Part shown: piece after piece, positions 28,990-38,209 of the stretch | Position numbering within the stretch: the stretch's first letter is position 1 | Layout of the letters: the number at the start of each line of letters is the position of its first letter | Source: Blastopirellula marina | GTDB lineage: Bacteria > Planctomycetota > Planctomycetia > Pirellulales > Pirellulaceae | DNA length: 64,000 nucleotides | NCBI RefSeq assembly: GCF_002967715.1 | Contig: NZ_PUIA01000057.1 | Span: forward strand, 372,001-436,000 | Reading direction: 5' to 3' | Made by a program: the position numbers and the translations under genes | Notes under the pieces: generated by a model | What the model saw: the letters and a program-made list of their open reading frames with translations, nothing else | Database searches by the model: none | What the model was told of the DNA's origin: nothing

Positions 28990-30195
28990 ACCAACTCCCA
29001 AATTCCACAATCGAGGACGTCCTCCCAGCATTGCAGCGAGGACGTCCGAACAATCGGCACCGATGTGGAATGCCGATACCATCGCTTTCTGCCCAGCATC
29101 GATCGTCCCGAACGAGTCTTCCACGCCCAGCGCGATTGCCGCATCGCGTGTCACCATCGGCAACAGTTGCTCGTCCGGGATATCCGGAAACGTTTGACGC
29201 ACGTGCTGGACTTCCGCCCAGATGTCGAGATCGGGCGAAGAGGCCCGCGAGTCGGTCCCCAGCACCACGCGAATGCCATCGGCCAGTAGCGTTTCCAGCG
29301 GGTGGCGATCATGATGGAAATAGGCATGGGTGCGTGGACAATAACAGACACTCATCGTCTCTTTGTACTGCCTGAGTAACGCAATATCCGGCTCAGCAAG
29401 ATAGTTCCCATGCACGACCATCGCTCGGTACGCAGGGGCCAGAAGCTTAATATAGTCCGCTGGCTTCCTTCCACCGGGGAAGTCTCTCTCTTGAAATAGC
29501 CCCATATTCTCGAGCATCCCGCGGAACGGTCCGGTCCCTTGCTCAAGCAGTTCCAGCTCCTCGAGCGATTCCGCCAGGTGCATCGCCAGTGGCAATTGAT
29601 GCTTCCGCGATAGCTGGACACACTGCTGGATCATACCCATGCCGGCTGAATAAGGTGCATGAGGACTGAGCCCCGGGGTCACGTTCTCATTCGACCAAGG
29701 GTAGATCGCATGCTCGCGAGCTTGAACTAACCGTTCCTGTTCGCGATCCCGATCGAGCCCAAGCATCTCTAAGAGCGAAACGACCTGCACATCGGGCCGA
29801 TCGTAGGCGGCTTCGATCAAGGGAAGCGTCGCGATCTCACCCACGACCCCGACTCCCAGTTCGGCACATTGCTTTAGCCCGCTACGAATAGCCTGCGCCT
29901 TCTCAATGGCCAGGTTTTCGCCGAAACCTTGCCGATAGCGAATCACCTCCGTGATCCACTGCGGAAAGGTCATGCCCTGCGTTCCCAAGGGATGTTTCAA
30001 ATTGCTGAATTCGAGGTGCGTATGTGCATTGATTAGAGCGGGCATGATGGCCCATTGGCTCAGGTCGATGGCGTCGTGCCAGATGCCTGTTTCTTCGATG
30101 CTGACGATCTGGCTGTCTTCGACCGTTACGGTGGCATCCTGAATCGGAGCACCACACATCGTGAAAACCCAACCTGCGCGATAGCGACGCCTCAT
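28960..30195 (-). CDS. Amidohydrolase (ATZ/TRZ-type deaminase family)
   Basis: A 411-residue metal-dependent hydrolase. I chose the ATG at 30195 because it overlaps the stop of the upstream gene as ATGA, a usual sign of translational coupling. Metal-binding motifs are NAHTHLEF near residue 60, the histidine in [19 protein letters not shown], and the aspartate in [14 protein letters not shown] near residue 310. The pattern fits cytosine/S-adenosylhomocysteine/guanine-deaminase-like proteins; the substrate is not certain. The 3' end overlaps purM by 30 bases on the other strand. Confidence 0.87.
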   Translation of the reverse strand: MRRRYRAGWVFTMCGAPIQDATVTVEDSQIVSIEETGIWHDAIDLSQWAIMPALINAHTHLEFSNLKHPLGTQGMTFPQWITEVIRYRQGFGENLAIEKAQAIRSGLKQCAELGVGVVGEIATLPLIEAAYDRPDVQVVSLLEMLGLDRDREQERLVQAREHAIYPWSNENVTPGLSPHAPYSAGMGMIQQCVQLSRKHQLPLAMHLAESLEELELLEQGTGPFRGMLENMGLFQERDFPGGRKPADYIKLLAPAYRAMVVHGNYLAEPDIALLRQYKETMSVCYCPRTHAYFHHDRHPLETLLADGIRVVLGTDSRASSPDLDIWAEVQHVRQTFPDIPDEQLLPMVTRDAAIALGVEDSFGTIDAGQKAMVSAFHIGADCSDVLAAMLGGRPRLWNLGVGLTQLDLATA

Positions 30196-30941
30196 GACGT
30201 GACCTCCCCAGCCAACTGCTGCTTCAATTGCTGCCAAATGCTCGACTCTTCCCAGGCAGCGGAAAGCGGCGCAGTAATGTCGACCTGCTCGTCCACCATC
30301 GGATGGCGAAATTGAAGCCGCCGGGCATGCAACGCAATATGCTGATGCCGCGTGTCCTCAACCTTCGGTCCGAACGATTCCGATGCTCCGTAGAGCATGT
30401 CCCCGAGAACTGGAAAACCTCGCGCCGAACATTGCAGGCGAATTTGATGATAACGCCCCGTCCCCAGTTCGATTTCCAGCAGGCTATGAGCATCGGACTG
30501 GGCAAGTACGCGATACGAGAGACTAGCTGACTTTGCCCCTTCGGCCGAAGCCTCGACGATCTCTCCCTTTGCCACATCAGGTATCTTGCGGACGTAGTCA
30601 GTCCATTCCCCTGCCCTGCTGTCGAGATGGCCTTCTACGATTGCCCAGTATGTCTTATGAACGGTTCGCTCGCGAAACTGAGCCGCCAGACGCTGGGCCG
30701 CTCGGACGTTACGGCAAAAGACGATTGCTCCCGAGACTGGTCGATCGAGTCGGTGGATAATCGCCAGGTAGATGTTGCCTGTCTTTTCTTCACGCTGCTT
30801 GATGAAGTCGCGCAGCTGCGTCTCCAGGTTATTGATCCCCGGAGGCGCTTGCGTCAGCAGCCCGGCCTGCTTCTGCACACAAATGCACGGGCCTTTCTCG
30901 TAAAGGATGCGAAACGGCGGAGTAATGGTCGAGGGATTCAT
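30192..30941 (-). CDS. RluA-family pseudouridine synthase
   Basis: A 249-residue enzyme that isomerises uridine to pseudouridine in rRNA or tRNA. The catalytic aspartate is in IIHRLDRPVSGAIVF near residue 70, and GRYHQIRLQCSARGFPVLGDMLYG is the conserved C-terminal motif. I chose the ATG at 30941 (MNPSTITPPF), since the longer frame to 31025 reads through low-complexity sequence with no family similarity. It lacks an S4 domain, like the short RluA/RluC types. TATAAT lies only six bases before this ATG. It is coupled by a 4-base overlap to the amidohydrolase downstream. Confidence 0.9.
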   Translation of the reverse strand: MNPSTITPPFRILYEKGPCICVQKQAGLLTQAPPGINNLETQLRDFIKQREEKTGNIYLAIIHRLDRPVSGAIVFCRNVRAAQRLAAQFRERTVHKTYWAIVEGHLDSRAGEWTDYVRKIPDVAKGEIVEASAEGAKSASLSYRVLAQSDAHSLLEIELGTGRYHQIRLQCSARGFPVLGDMLYGASESFGPKVEDTRHQHIALHARRLQFRHPMVDEQVDITAPLSAAWEESSIWQQLKQQLAGEVTS

Positions 30942-30947
30942 GGCACC

Positions 30948-30953
30948 ATTATA
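30948..30953 (-). promoter_or_regulatory. Perfect -10 box six bases before the pseudouridine synthase start
   Basis: TATAAT on the minus strand. If used, transcription would start at or next to the ATG, giving a leaderless message. No good -35 box is seen 17 bases further upstream. Confidence 0.35.
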
Positions 30954-31050
30954 TCCTGTCCCTGCGCCCTTTGGGGGAGAGCGGCGAGCCTGGTACCCGC
31001 AACATAGTACCCAAACGCCCGGCATTAATGACTATGCCACAGAGGACAAG

Positions 31051-31086
31051 AAAAGAAAAACGCCAAGCACTTGGCTTGGCGTTTTA
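31051..31086 (-). terminator. Rho-independent terminator of the Gfo/Idh/MocA gene
   Basis: Perfect 12-bp stem AAAACGCCAAGC / GCTTGGCGTTTT with a 5-base loop. Followed on the minus strand by TTTCTTTTCTTG. It lies just beyond the stop at 31110. Confidence 0.88.
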
Positions 31087-31109
31087 GAGTATCGAACTGA
31101 CTCGATCCG

Positions 31110-32600
31110 TTAGACCTTGCCTTCAGCTGGAATTTCAAAGCCCTTGCGGCATTCGCGGCTGAGGTATTGATCGGCCTTTTCGTTGCCGATGAACTTTTCA
31201 GTCTTCGGATCGAAGGCCAGCATTGGGCCGAGCGTGACCCCTTCGCTATCAATGTTCACGCCATTGTCGCGAAGGTGATCCTGAACACGTTCCATGGTCG
31301 CACGAACGTTTTCAGTCGTCTTGATCGCTTCCATTCGTTCCAGACACTCTGCCGGCGAAACCTGTTCACCCATCTGGTACGAGATCAGCCCGGTGTGGCA
31401 CAGAGCGCTGGAAAGATGACCTTCCAGGATGTCGCCGTTGAGGTGGTCAACTTCTCGGCTGCGAACTGCTTCGATGAAGTTGTTGTAGTGGTTCTGGTCC
31501 CCACCGCCATTGAAGTCACGGATCTTGTTGCCATCCTTATCGAAGGCCGAACCGGAATGGTAGGTGGTCATCACGAGGTAGCCATCGGTACCTTCAAAGA
31601 TCACGCCGATCTTCGAGCCCTTGTAGCTGACACTGCTTTCCTTCAGCTTCTTGTCGTAAACCAGGCCACGGACCTCGAACACGAGCGAGCGATCGCCGTA
31701 GTCGTGCACCACGACCTGCGTGTTCGGCGTGTCGCCGGCATCTTCGTAACCGAAACGACCACCGTAGCTGATGACGGCGTTGCTCAGCTCGTTGGCGTTC
31801 AAGCCCCAGCGAGCCAGGTCCATCTGGTGGATCCCCTGGTTGCCGAGGTCACCGTTGCCAAAGGGCATCTGCCAGTGCCAATCGTAGTGGAACTGTGGAC
31901 GCGTTACCGGCTGCATCTGAGCTGGGCCGAGCCACAGGTTGTAATCAACCGTTTGCGGTGGTTCGTAGTTGCCCTTGGGACCGATGCTCTTGCGGGGCTT
32001 GTAGCACAGACCACGGGCAACCTTCACGTCGCCGATCTTGCCGCTATGAACGAACTCAATCGCTTCGATCATGCCTGGGTTCGATCGGCTTTGGGTACCA
32101 GCCTGGCAGATGCGTTCATACTTGCGAGCGGCTTCCACCACGCGGCGACCTTCGCTCACGTTGTGGCTCACTGGCTTCTCAACGTAAACGTCCTTACCGG
32201 CCTGTAGCGCCCAAATGGCTTGCAGCGAGTGCAGGTGGTTCGGCGTCGCGATCGAAACGATATCGACCGAAGGATCGTCGAGGATCTTACGCAGGTCGGT
32301 TTCAAACTTCGGCTTGTGACCATCCTGACGCTTAGCAACCCCTTCGACCTTGCTCTCGTGGAACTTCGAGTCGACATCGCACAGGTGCGTAATAATCACG
32401 TCGTCTCGGTTGGTGTATCCACCGATGTGGGCATTACCGCGGCCATTCAAACCGACGACGGCGACGTGCAGTTTTTCGTTGGGGCTCTTGCTCTGCTTTT
32501 CGGCTGCGATCAACGAAGTTGGAGCGGCAAACGCAGCAGCAGCTGCGGCGGCAAACATGGAATCTTCGAGAAACTCGCGGCGAGTCTTGCGAATCGTCAT
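31110..32600 (-). CDS. Gfo/Idh/MocA-family oxidoreductase with Tat-type signal
   Basis: A 496-residue protein. I chose the ATG at 32600, preceded by AAAGG at good distance; it opens with MTIRKTRREFLEDSMFAAA, a twin-arginine signal followed by an alanine-rich segment ending near LIAAEK. The NAD(P)-binding Rossmann motif is VAVVGLNGRGNAH, and the family lysine motif is YVEKPVSHNVSEG near residue 130. It should oxidise or isomerise a sugar or sugar-derived compound outside the cytoplasm. Such Tat-exported forms are highly expanded in planctomycetes. Single gene with its own terminator. Confidence 0.9.
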   Translation of the reverse strand: MTIRKTRREFLEDSMFAAAAAAAFAAPTSLIAAEKQSKSPNEKLHVAVVGLNGRGNAHIGGYTNRDDVIITHLCDVDSKFHESKVEGVAKRQDGHKPKFETDLRKILDDPSVDIVSIATPNHLHSLQAIWALQAGKDVYVEKPVSHNVSEGRRVVEAARKYERICQAGTQSRSNPGMIEAIEFVHSGKIGDVKVARGLCYKPRKSIGPKGNYEPPQTVDYNLWLGPAQMQPVTRPQFHYDWHWQMPFGNGDLGNQGIHQMDLARWGLNANELSNAVISYGGRFGYEDAGDTPNTQVVVHDYGDRSLVFEVRGLVYDKKLKESSVSYKGSKIGVIFEGTDGYLVMTTYHSGSAFDKDGNKIRDFNGGGDQNHYNNFIEAVRSREVDHLNGDILEGHLSSALCHTGLISYQMGEQVSPAECLERMEAIKTTENVRATMERVQDHLRDNGVNIDSEGVTLGPMLAFDPKTEKFIGNEKADQYLSRECRKGFEIPAEGKV

Positions 32601-33010
32601 GGCTTCAGCCTTTGTCTTGAAAAAGAGTTGGATAGGCGGCGGGAAAGGTGGGCGATCAAGAACACACTTCAAGAAACTACACACGACACACTAATGGTCA
32701 TGATTATGCTTCGAAAAGAATGACACCGATCAAGCGTTCAGCATAACTAATCTTAAGGTTTCTGACAACTATTTCGGACCCCTGGCGATCCGCGAAAAGA
32801 AGTAGGAACATCACCGTGACAGGGTGAGTTGAAGACATGGAATCCTTACGTCGCCAGGCATCTGATAGTTCGCTCCCAACTGACCACAGAAAATAGGCCA
32901 ACAGGCCGTACATTCATAGGGCAAATCAGGTGCTGCCCCATTCGAGAATTACCGAGCCGAACAGGCTTTTTGGTTAATCAAAATCGTGTCGCAGTTTTGA
33001 TTGGCCAAAA
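32601..33010. other. Intergenic region, no gene seen
   Basis: About 410 bases between two minus-strand genes. The left part should carry the promoter of the oxidoreductase. The right part carries a terminator-like inverted repeat for the SDR gene, listed separately. Confidence 0.4.
32971..33009 (-). terminator. Terminator-like inverted repeat after the SDR gene
   Basis: AATCAAAA / TTTTGATT (8 bp, 11-base loop) flanked by GGTTA and TAACC, directly after the SDR stop codon. The trailing sequence is not T-rich, so the role is uncertain. Confidence 0.45.
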
Positions 33011-33793
33011 CTAACCAAATCTGGCAACGGCCCAATCCGCTAGAGACGGCCACAAGCGATCCAAAAGAACCATCGCGTAGCCCGTTTTACTGGGAATGAC
33101 CTCGTGCTTCCCGGTGCGAATCGCACGCAAGGCCGCAACGGCAATATTGTGTGGAGTTCTGGCGAACTTCCCGACTGCCGGAGCCTTCCCTTTTTTCTCG
33201 ATCACCGCAGAGGAAAACTCGCTGCTGGTCGTACTGGGACTGACCAAAATTACGTCTATCCCTTTACTCGACAATTCCGCTCGCAACGCATCACTAAAAC
33301 CGTGCAATGCAAACTTGCTAGCACAATATTCGCTCTTCCCTGGAACGGCTCGATGGGCGAGGACCGAAGAGATATTACAAATGGCCGGCGTCCTCCCCTT
33401 TTCGAGCATCGGCAGAAAGAGCCGAGTCAACTCAACCGGGGCAAAGAAATTGACTTCCATCAGCTGCCGCAGACGTTCCGGCGAAGCATCCGCGAAGCTG
33501 CCATATGCCCCCACGCCGGCATTGTTCACCAGCACATCGAGCCCTTGATAATCGTGCTGAGCCTTCTCGAAAAGTTTCTGACGAATGGCTGGATCGGTAA
33601 CGTCGCCAACCACATATTTGGCATCCGCCCCCTTGGCGTGCACAACCTCTAAAAGCTCGTCCAAGCGATCCTCACGGCGGGCAGTCAGCAGCAACTTGGC
33701 CCCGGCCTCTGCTGCCAAGATCGCCATGGCGCGGCCGATCCCTGAAGACGCGCCGGTGATAAGAATCCGCAGGCCATCCAGCTTCCGCCGCAT
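33011..33793 (-). CDS. Short-chain dehydrogenase/reductase (SDR)
   Basis: A 260-residue classical SDR. The cofactor motif is ITGASSGIGRAM near residue 13, NNAG is near residue 90, and the catalytic serine, tyrosine and lysine are in CNISSVLAHRAVPGKSEYCASKFAL near residues 140-160. An arginine-rich strand after the first helix (TARREDRL) suggests NADPH as cofactor. The substrate is unknown. Its ATG shares one base with the hflX stop (TGATG), so the two genes are translationally coupled. Confidence 0.9.
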   Translation of the reverse strand: MRRKLDGLRILITGASSGIGRAMAILAAEAGAKLLLTARREDRLDELLEVVHAKGADAKYVVGDVTDPAIRQKLFEKAQHDYQGLDVLVNNAGVGAYGSFADASPERLRQLMEVNFFAPVELTRLFLPMLEKGRTPAICNISSVLAHRAVPGKSEYCASKFALHGFSDALRAELSSKGIDVILVSPSTTSSEFSSAVIEKKGKAPAVGKFARTPHNIAVAALRAIRTGKHEVIPSKTGYAMVLLDRLWPSLADWAVARFG

Positions 33794-35124
33794 CAGGCGA
33801 CATCCCCCACGGCACCTGACTCTTCCGGGTCGGAAGTGTACTGATAGGGGCGAATCACGGCATCCGGATTCTGGTTCTCGATACGTCCCAAATGGGCGGT
33901 CGGAATACGGCAGTGCACGAATAACTTTTCGTTCCCATATCGCTTGGAAACGATCTCGCCGTTCTTGGCCAGGTAGGCCACCAGTTTGCCGTTATCGACA
34001 GCCGCTTCAATCTCGACATCCGAGAACGATTTACTGAGCGCATCACTCACGGCGATCGCCAGCTTATCGAGCCCTTCCCGCGATACGGCACTGACCGAAA
34101 CCGCATACGGAAAGCGAATCAGAAGCTGCTCTAATCGCCGAGGATCCTCGATCCGATCGACTTTATTCAGCACCAGCAGGGTGCTCTTTTGCTCGATCCC
34201 AATCTCCTCCAGAACATCGTAAACCGCGGCGATTTGCTGCTCGACTTCGGGGTTACTGGCATCGGCTACGTGCAGCAAAAGATCGGCCTGATTAGCTTCT
34301 TCCAAGGTGGCCTTAAACGAAGCGATCAGACGGTGCGGCAAGTCGCGAATGAAACCAACCGTATCACTCAGCAGAACTGGCCCCCAGTGCGGCAATCGCC
34401 AACGCCGGGTTCGTGTATCGAGCGTGGCAAATAACATGTCAGCCGACAGTACCTGGGCCGAAGTCAACGCGTTCATCAGCGTGCTTTTACCGGCATTGGT
34501 ATAGCCCACCAGACTGATCGTCATTGACTCTTTCCGCGCGGCCACTTCGCGCTCGCGACGCTTGGCCACTTTCTCCAAGTCATCCTTCAAATCGCGAATA
34601 CGTTTCTCAACCAACCGGCGGTCAACTTCCAACTGCTTTTCACCAGGACCACGCATCCCGACCCCCATCTTGATACGGTCCAAGTGGGACCACATCCGCT
34701 TCAAGCGAGGAAGCGAATACTCAAGCTGAGCCAACTCGACCGCCAGGCGCGATTCGAGCGTTTGGGCATGGGTGGCAAAGATATCGAGAATAAGCTCAGT
34801 ACGATCAATCACCTTCCGCTTGGTTTCCCGCTCTAAATTGCGAGTCTGCCCCGGCGAAAGCTCGTTATCGAAGATAATGACGTCGGCTTCTGAAGCTTCG
34901 GCGCACAGAGACAACTCTTCGATCTTCCCTTTACCTAGATAGGTCCCCGGATCCGGCTTTTCGCGTCGCTGAGTCAGCTTGCCAACCACGGTCGTTCCGG
35001 CCGTGGTCGCCAATCCATCCAATTCTTCCAGCGGATCGTCGGAATATTGAATCGATGGATCCAACAGCTTAACCAGAATGGCATTTTCCTGAGCGACGCT
35101 CTGTTTACGATCTCGTTCTGTCAC
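33793..35124 (-). CDS. hflX: GTPase HflX
   Basis: A 443-residue ribosome-associated GTPase; characterised relatives split stalled 70S ribosomes under heat stress. The N-terminal domain shows TVVGKLTQRREKPDPGTYLGKGKIEEL and VIFDNELSPGQTRNLE. A coiled helical linker follows (about residues 150-195), then the G domain: G1 LVGYTNAGKSTLMN near residue 206, G3 LSDTVGFIRDLPHRL, and G4 NKVD. The start is GTG at 35124 with AGG eight bases before. The C-terminal tail after the G domain is longer than in E. coli HflX only slightly. It is coupled to the SDR gene downstream. Confidence 0.96.
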   Translation of the reverse strand: MTERDRKQSVAQENAILVKLLDPSIQYSDDPLEELDGLATTAGTTVVGKLTQRREKPDPGTYLGKGKIEELSLCAEASEADVIIFDNELSPGQTRNLERETKRKVIDRTELILDIFATHAQTLESRLAVELAQLEYSLPRLKRMWSHLDRIKMGVGMRGPGEKQLEVDRRLVEKRIRDLKDDLEKVAKRREREVAARKESMTISLVGYTNAGKSTLMNALTSAQVLSADMLFATLDTRTRRWRLPHWGPVLLSDTVGFIRDLPHRLIASFKATLEEANQADLLLHVADASNPEVEQQIAAVYDVLEEIGIEQKSTLLVLNKVDRIEDPRRLEQLLIRFPYAVSVSAVSREGLDKLAIAVSDALSKSFSDVEIEAAVDNGKLVAYLAKNGEIVSKRYGNEKLFVHCRIPTAHLGRIENQNPDAVIRPYQYTSDPEESGAVGDVA

Positions 35125-35429
35125 AAGCGGTGCCTGCTTTTCCTTTCCTTGACCGAAACCGACGCAGGGAACTGGTCGGCCACACGGGTACCTCTCGCGG
35201 CTGCCGAAACATGGCCAGCAGCCTCTTCCGTAATTCTAACCAGCCCCGTTGCCGTAGCGAAGGTGCATTCACACCCCCTAATGGCAAGATTTCCTGACAT
35301 GGGACCAGCTATTTTCGCCCGTTTTTCCCGGGCAAGTAGTCGCGATATGCTCCGTCTTCTAAACTACACTAGAGGTTTAACCTTGCCAAAAGTTCACCAT
35401 TAATCCACCACCTTCTGAGGAAGACACCC
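35125..35429. other. Divergent intergenic region
   Basis: About 305 bases between hflX (minus) and the gene at 35430 (plus). No gene is seen. Promoters must lie here. A possible ribosome site (GAGGAAG) lies just before 35430. Confidence 0.4.
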
Positions 35430-36353
35430 ATGCAACGGCAATTCGGTCGACGCCAATTCCTGCAATCGATGGCTGCCACCGGCGCCGCATTGACCCTCGG
35501 CCCACATCTTCTCGCAGCCGATGCGGACAAGAAAGCCCCGTTTAAGATCTCGCTCGCCCAATGGTCGCTGCATCGCACGATCCGTAGCGGCAAGCTCGAT
35601 AACCTCGACTTCGCCAAGACCGCCAAGGAAGAATGCGGCATCGAAGCGATTGAATACGTCAACCAGTTCTTCAAGGACAAAGCCAAGGACGAAAAGTACC
35701 TGGCCGAAATGAACAAGCGAGCAGACGACCACGGCGTCAAGCAACTGCTGATCATGGTCGACGGCGAAGGAGCCCTAGGGGACCCAGACAAAGCCAAACG
35801 CAAGAAAGCCGTCGAAAATCACTACAAATGGGCAGATGCCGCCAAGATACTCGGTGGCCACTCGATCCGCGTGAATGCCCAAAGCGGTGGTAGCTACGAA
35901 GAACAGATCAAGCTGGCAGCCGACGGCCTTTCGGAACTGAGCAAATACGCCAAGGACCTGGGCCTGAACGTGATCGTCGAAAACCACGGCGGACTGTCGT
36001 CCAATGGCGAATGGCTCTCCTCCGTCATGAAGACGGTCAACATGGACAATTGCGGCACGCTGCCTGACTTCGGCAACTTCCGCGTCAGCAAAGACGAAAT
36101 GTATGACCGCTACAAAGGGGTCGACGAGCTGATGCCGTTTGCCAAGGCCGTCAGCGCCAAGTCGCACGCATTCAACGATGAAGGCCTGGAGACCAACACC
36201 GACTACTTCAAGATGATGGACATCGTCGTCAACAAGCATGGCTATCACGGCTATGTTGGCGTCGAATGGGAAGGAGGCAATCCTGGCGAGATCGAAGGGA
36301 TCATCCTGACTCGCAAGCTCCTGGAAAAGTGCGCCGAGAAGCTAGCAGGCTAG
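35430..36353 (+). CDS. Tat-exported sugar phosphate isomerase/epimerase-like TIM-barrel protein
   Basis: A 307-residue protein. It opens with [20 protein letters not shown], a twin-arginine signal with cleavage near LLAADA. The rest matches the AP endonuclease 2/xylose-isomerase-like barrel: [12 protein letters not shown] near residue 40, GIEAIEYV, the metal-ligand [11 protein letters not shown] near residue 190, [10 protein letters not shown], and [13 protein letters not shown] near the end. Such proteins are often annotated as sugar phosphate isomerases/epimerases; the true substrate is unknown. GAGGAAG precedes the start. Its stop codon lies in a hairpin. Confidence 0.88.
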   Translation: MQRQFGRRQFLQSMAATGAALTLGPHLLAADADKKAPFKISLAQWSLHRTIRSGKLDNLDFAKTAKEECGIEAIEYVNQFFKDKAKDEKYLAEMNKRADDHGVKQLLIMVDGEGALGDPDKAKRKKAVENHYKWADAAKILGGHSIRVNAQSGGSYEEQIKLAADGLSELSKYAKDLGLNVIVENHGGLSSNGEWLSSVMKTVNMDNCGTLPDFGNFRVSKDEMYDRYKGVDELMPFAKAVSAKSHAFNDEGLETNTDYFKMMDIVVNKHGYHGYVGVEWEGGNPGEIEGIILTRKLLEKCAEKLAG

Positions 36354-36367
36354 GCTCCGAGCCTAGC
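36349..36367 (+). terminator. Hairpin including the stop codon
   Basis: GCTAGGCT-ccg-AGCCTAGC, a perfect 8-bp stem that contains the TAG stop of the isomerase-like gene. No T-run follows; it may protect the mRNA end or slow termination. Confidence 0.4.
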
Positions 36368-36725
36368 GTCCTCCCCTCTTCCAAGGAAGAGAGACCGAGC
36401 GAGGACCGAAGAACCATATGGCCTCCAGAGGTAACAAATCCCCTCAGAACCATGGTTCTCACGAAACAAACCCCGCCGCGAACACGCGGCGGGGTTTTCT
36501 TTTGCGCGAATCTCCCGAGAAAACCCGCTCCGGGGAACTATTTAGAACTATTTTGGGAAAAATTAGCAGGCCTCCGAAGGACATCTTCCTTGGTGCGACT
36601 TTTGCCTCTGCTTAAATCTTAAGCACGACCACCTCTGCCCAAAAAAGTCGCGTCACTGCATTCAGTTTGTGCATGCAATGCTGTCGGTCGTAAGTGCTTG
36701 CATTGCAGTCACTTCTACGCTGCTC
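36354..36725. other. Intergenic region with terminator and short repeats
   Basis: No gene is supported. It holds the terminator at 36468-36502. Near 36655-36716 there are repeats of the type TGCAATGC/GCATTGCA (CACTGCATTCAG, TGCATGCAATGC, GCTTGCATTGCAGTCAC), just upstream of the promoter of the ribbon-helix-helix gene. These could be an operator for that protein. Confidence 0.5.
36468..36502 (+). terminator. Rho-independent terminator
   Basis: 13-bp stem AAACCCCGCCGCG / CGCGGCGGGGTTT with a 4-base loop, followed by TCTTTT. It closes the transcript of the isomerase-like gene. Confidence 0.9.
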
Positions 36726-36754
36726 TTGACTTGAAACACAGGATTCTGGCATAC
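36726..36754 (+). promoter_or_regulatory. Candidate promoter of the ribbon-helix-helix gene
   Basis: TTGACT at 36726, then 17 bases, then GCATAC at 36749, 77 bases before the start codon at 36831. The -35 box is good, the -10 box weak. Confidence 0.4.
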
Positions 36755-36830
36755 CGTTACACATCGCGTGGCGAACACAGCCACGACGGTGTCCAAAGTC
36801 CTCAGTCGTTTCCAGGAAGGAGCCTCGCAC

Positions 36831-37448
36831 ATGTCCCAATACAATCCAGGCAACTCGTACCCACAGTCGCAGCCAACCACTCGTCCGGTTTACCCAAACA
36901 CTACCTTCCCACCCCAGCAGCACAGCCAGCCGCAGTATCACTCGCAGCAGACAGCAGCCAGCGAAAGCGTCTACGCTACCTCGCGTCCGACCTTCACCGG
37001 CACGCCACAAGCACCGGTTCAACCAGCTGCTCCTGCCGGCCCAGCACTGAACGTCGCCCCAACCGCGACCTTCGACGAGAAGAAGGCCGAATGCGTTCGT
37101 ATCGCTCGTGACTTCTTCCGTGGCGTACCGGATTGGGTTACCTACTTCCGTGAAATCCTGGGTGTCGAAGGGGTCGTTCATCGCCTGTTCCCACAACCAG
37201 AAGAGTTCACCAAGTTCGAGCAGTCCGAAGAGTACGGCGAAATCCAGCTGATGATCGTCAAGCTCCGTGAACGCACCAACGTTCAGAACGAATCGAAGGA
37301 GCCAACCCGCGTGATCACCGTGCGTCTGCCAAAGAGCCTGCACGAAGCCCTTCGCGTGGAAGCTCACTCGCGACGTACCAGCATGAACAAGCTGTGCATC
37401 TCGAAGTTGCTGCAGGTCATCGACGACTCGATGATCCCGAACGACTAA
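36831..37448 (+). CDS. Ribbon-helix-helix (HicB/CopG-like) protein with long disordered N-terminus
   Basis: A 205-residue protein. The ATG at 36831 follows AGGAAGGAG; an earlier start at 36768 lacks one. Residues 1-85 are proline-, glutamine- and serine-rich and should be disordered. Residues 90-140 form a helical region (RIARDFFRGVPDWVTYFREILG). The last 50 residues match an RHH DNA-binding domain: RVITVRLPKSLHEALRVEAHSRRTSMNKLCISKLL. Proteins with this C-terminus are often annotated as HicB-family antitoxins, but no toxin gene is adjacent, so a free-standing regulator or nucleoid-type protein is more likely. Confidence 0.8.
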   Translation: MSQYNPGNSYPQSQPTTRPVYPNTTFPPQQHSQPQYHSQQTAASESVYATSRPTFTGTPQAPVQPAAPAGPALNVAPTATFDEKKAECVRIARDFFRGVPDWVTYFREILGVEGVVHRLFPQPEEFTKFEQSEEYGEIQLMIVKLRERTNVQNESKEPTRVITVRLPKSLHEALRVEAHSRRTSMNKLCISKLLQVIDDSMIPND

Positions 37449-37813
37449 ACATCCGAGCCGCCTGGGGCCGCAATGCGGGTGAGCATGTGGCCCGGCTCGA
37501 TTCGAGAAAACCCAGCCAGGTGGAACAATCCGCTCGTCGGATGGTCAGCGCCACCAGGCAATAAACGCGCTCAAACGCGCCGCTTCTGCGTGATGATTCC
37601 CATCCGCCGGAGTGGCAGCGCACTTGAATTCGATTGCGGCTGAGGACGAAAAGGGCTTGGCATTTTCGCAAAGCGAACCTGCCGGCCCTTTTTTTGTGTC
37701 TTTTCGCGGAAAGCCGTGGACTGTTTTCCTTTGGCATCCGCCGAATTGGTCATTACAACGGTAGATATCGCCGAAACCTGTAATTTCCCCGGGCAGCATT
37801 TTTTTAAAGAACC
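37449..37813. other. Intergenic region between the RHH gene and clpS
   Basis: No gene is supported. A hairpin CGAGCC...GGCTCG lies directly after the RHH stop (37454-37497). A strong terminator lies at 37649-37695. The rest should hold the clpS promoter. Confidence 0.5.
37649..37695 (+). terminator. Rho-independent terminator
   Basis: Branched stem: AAGGGC / GCCCTT outside, GGC / GCC inside, and TTCGC-aaa-GCGAA at the tip, followed by seven T. Confidence 0.8.
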
Positions 37814-38149
37814 ATGAGCAGCGAAGATACGGTCGTCGCCACCCCTGAGTCGATCGTCGAGAACAAACCCCGACGCCAGCCACCTTACGGTGTCATCCTG
37901 CATAACGACGACATCAACACGTTTGAATTCGTTATCGAGACCTTGCGCAAGGTCTTTGGTTACGAATTGGAGAAATGCTTCTTTCTGACCCAGGAAGCCC
38001 ACGTACGAGGTCGCAGCCTTGTCTGGAGCGGAACCCTGGAAGGTGCCGAATTGAAGCGTGAACAAGTGATCTCGCGCGGCCCAGATCCCGTAATGAAGGC
38101 CAAAGGGGCCCTCCCGCTACGGGTCACTCTGGAAGAAATGCCTCAATAG
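37814..38149 (+). CDS. clpS: ATP-dependent Clp protease adaptor ClpS
   Basis: A 111-residue adaptor that delivers N-degron proteins to the Clp protease. The N-terminal 25 residues are extended and poorly conserved, as in the family. The core has the substrate-pocket motif GVILHNDDINTFEFVIETL (asparagine and two aspartates near residues 31-33), then VFGYELEKCFFLTQEAHVRGRSLVWSG. Planctomycetes often have more than one ClpS. No clpA is adjacent. The ATG at 37814 has no strong ribosome site. Confidence 0.93.
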   Translation: MSSEDTVVATPESIVENKPRRQPPYGVILHNDDINTFEFVIETLRKVFGYELEKCFFLTQEAHVRGRSLVWSGTLEGAELKREQVISRGPDPVMKAKGALPLRVTLEEMPQ

Positions 38150-38209
38150 CCGCGGCTTCTTGTGTCTCCCCCGTTTGCGAAAAATGGGATACCAAAGATA
38201 ATTTGCGGT

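Noticed and set aside
36831-37448. The ribbon-helix-helix gene as half of a HicAB toxin-antitoxin pair
   Set aside because: No HicA-like toxin gene lies on either side, and the long disordered N-terminus is unlike HicB antitoxins.
37474-37481. GCGGGTGA and similar pieces (37474, 27844) as further copies of the island leader motif
   Set aside because: They differ in the last base and are not placed 35-47 bases before a gene in the right orientation; they fit chance occurrence.
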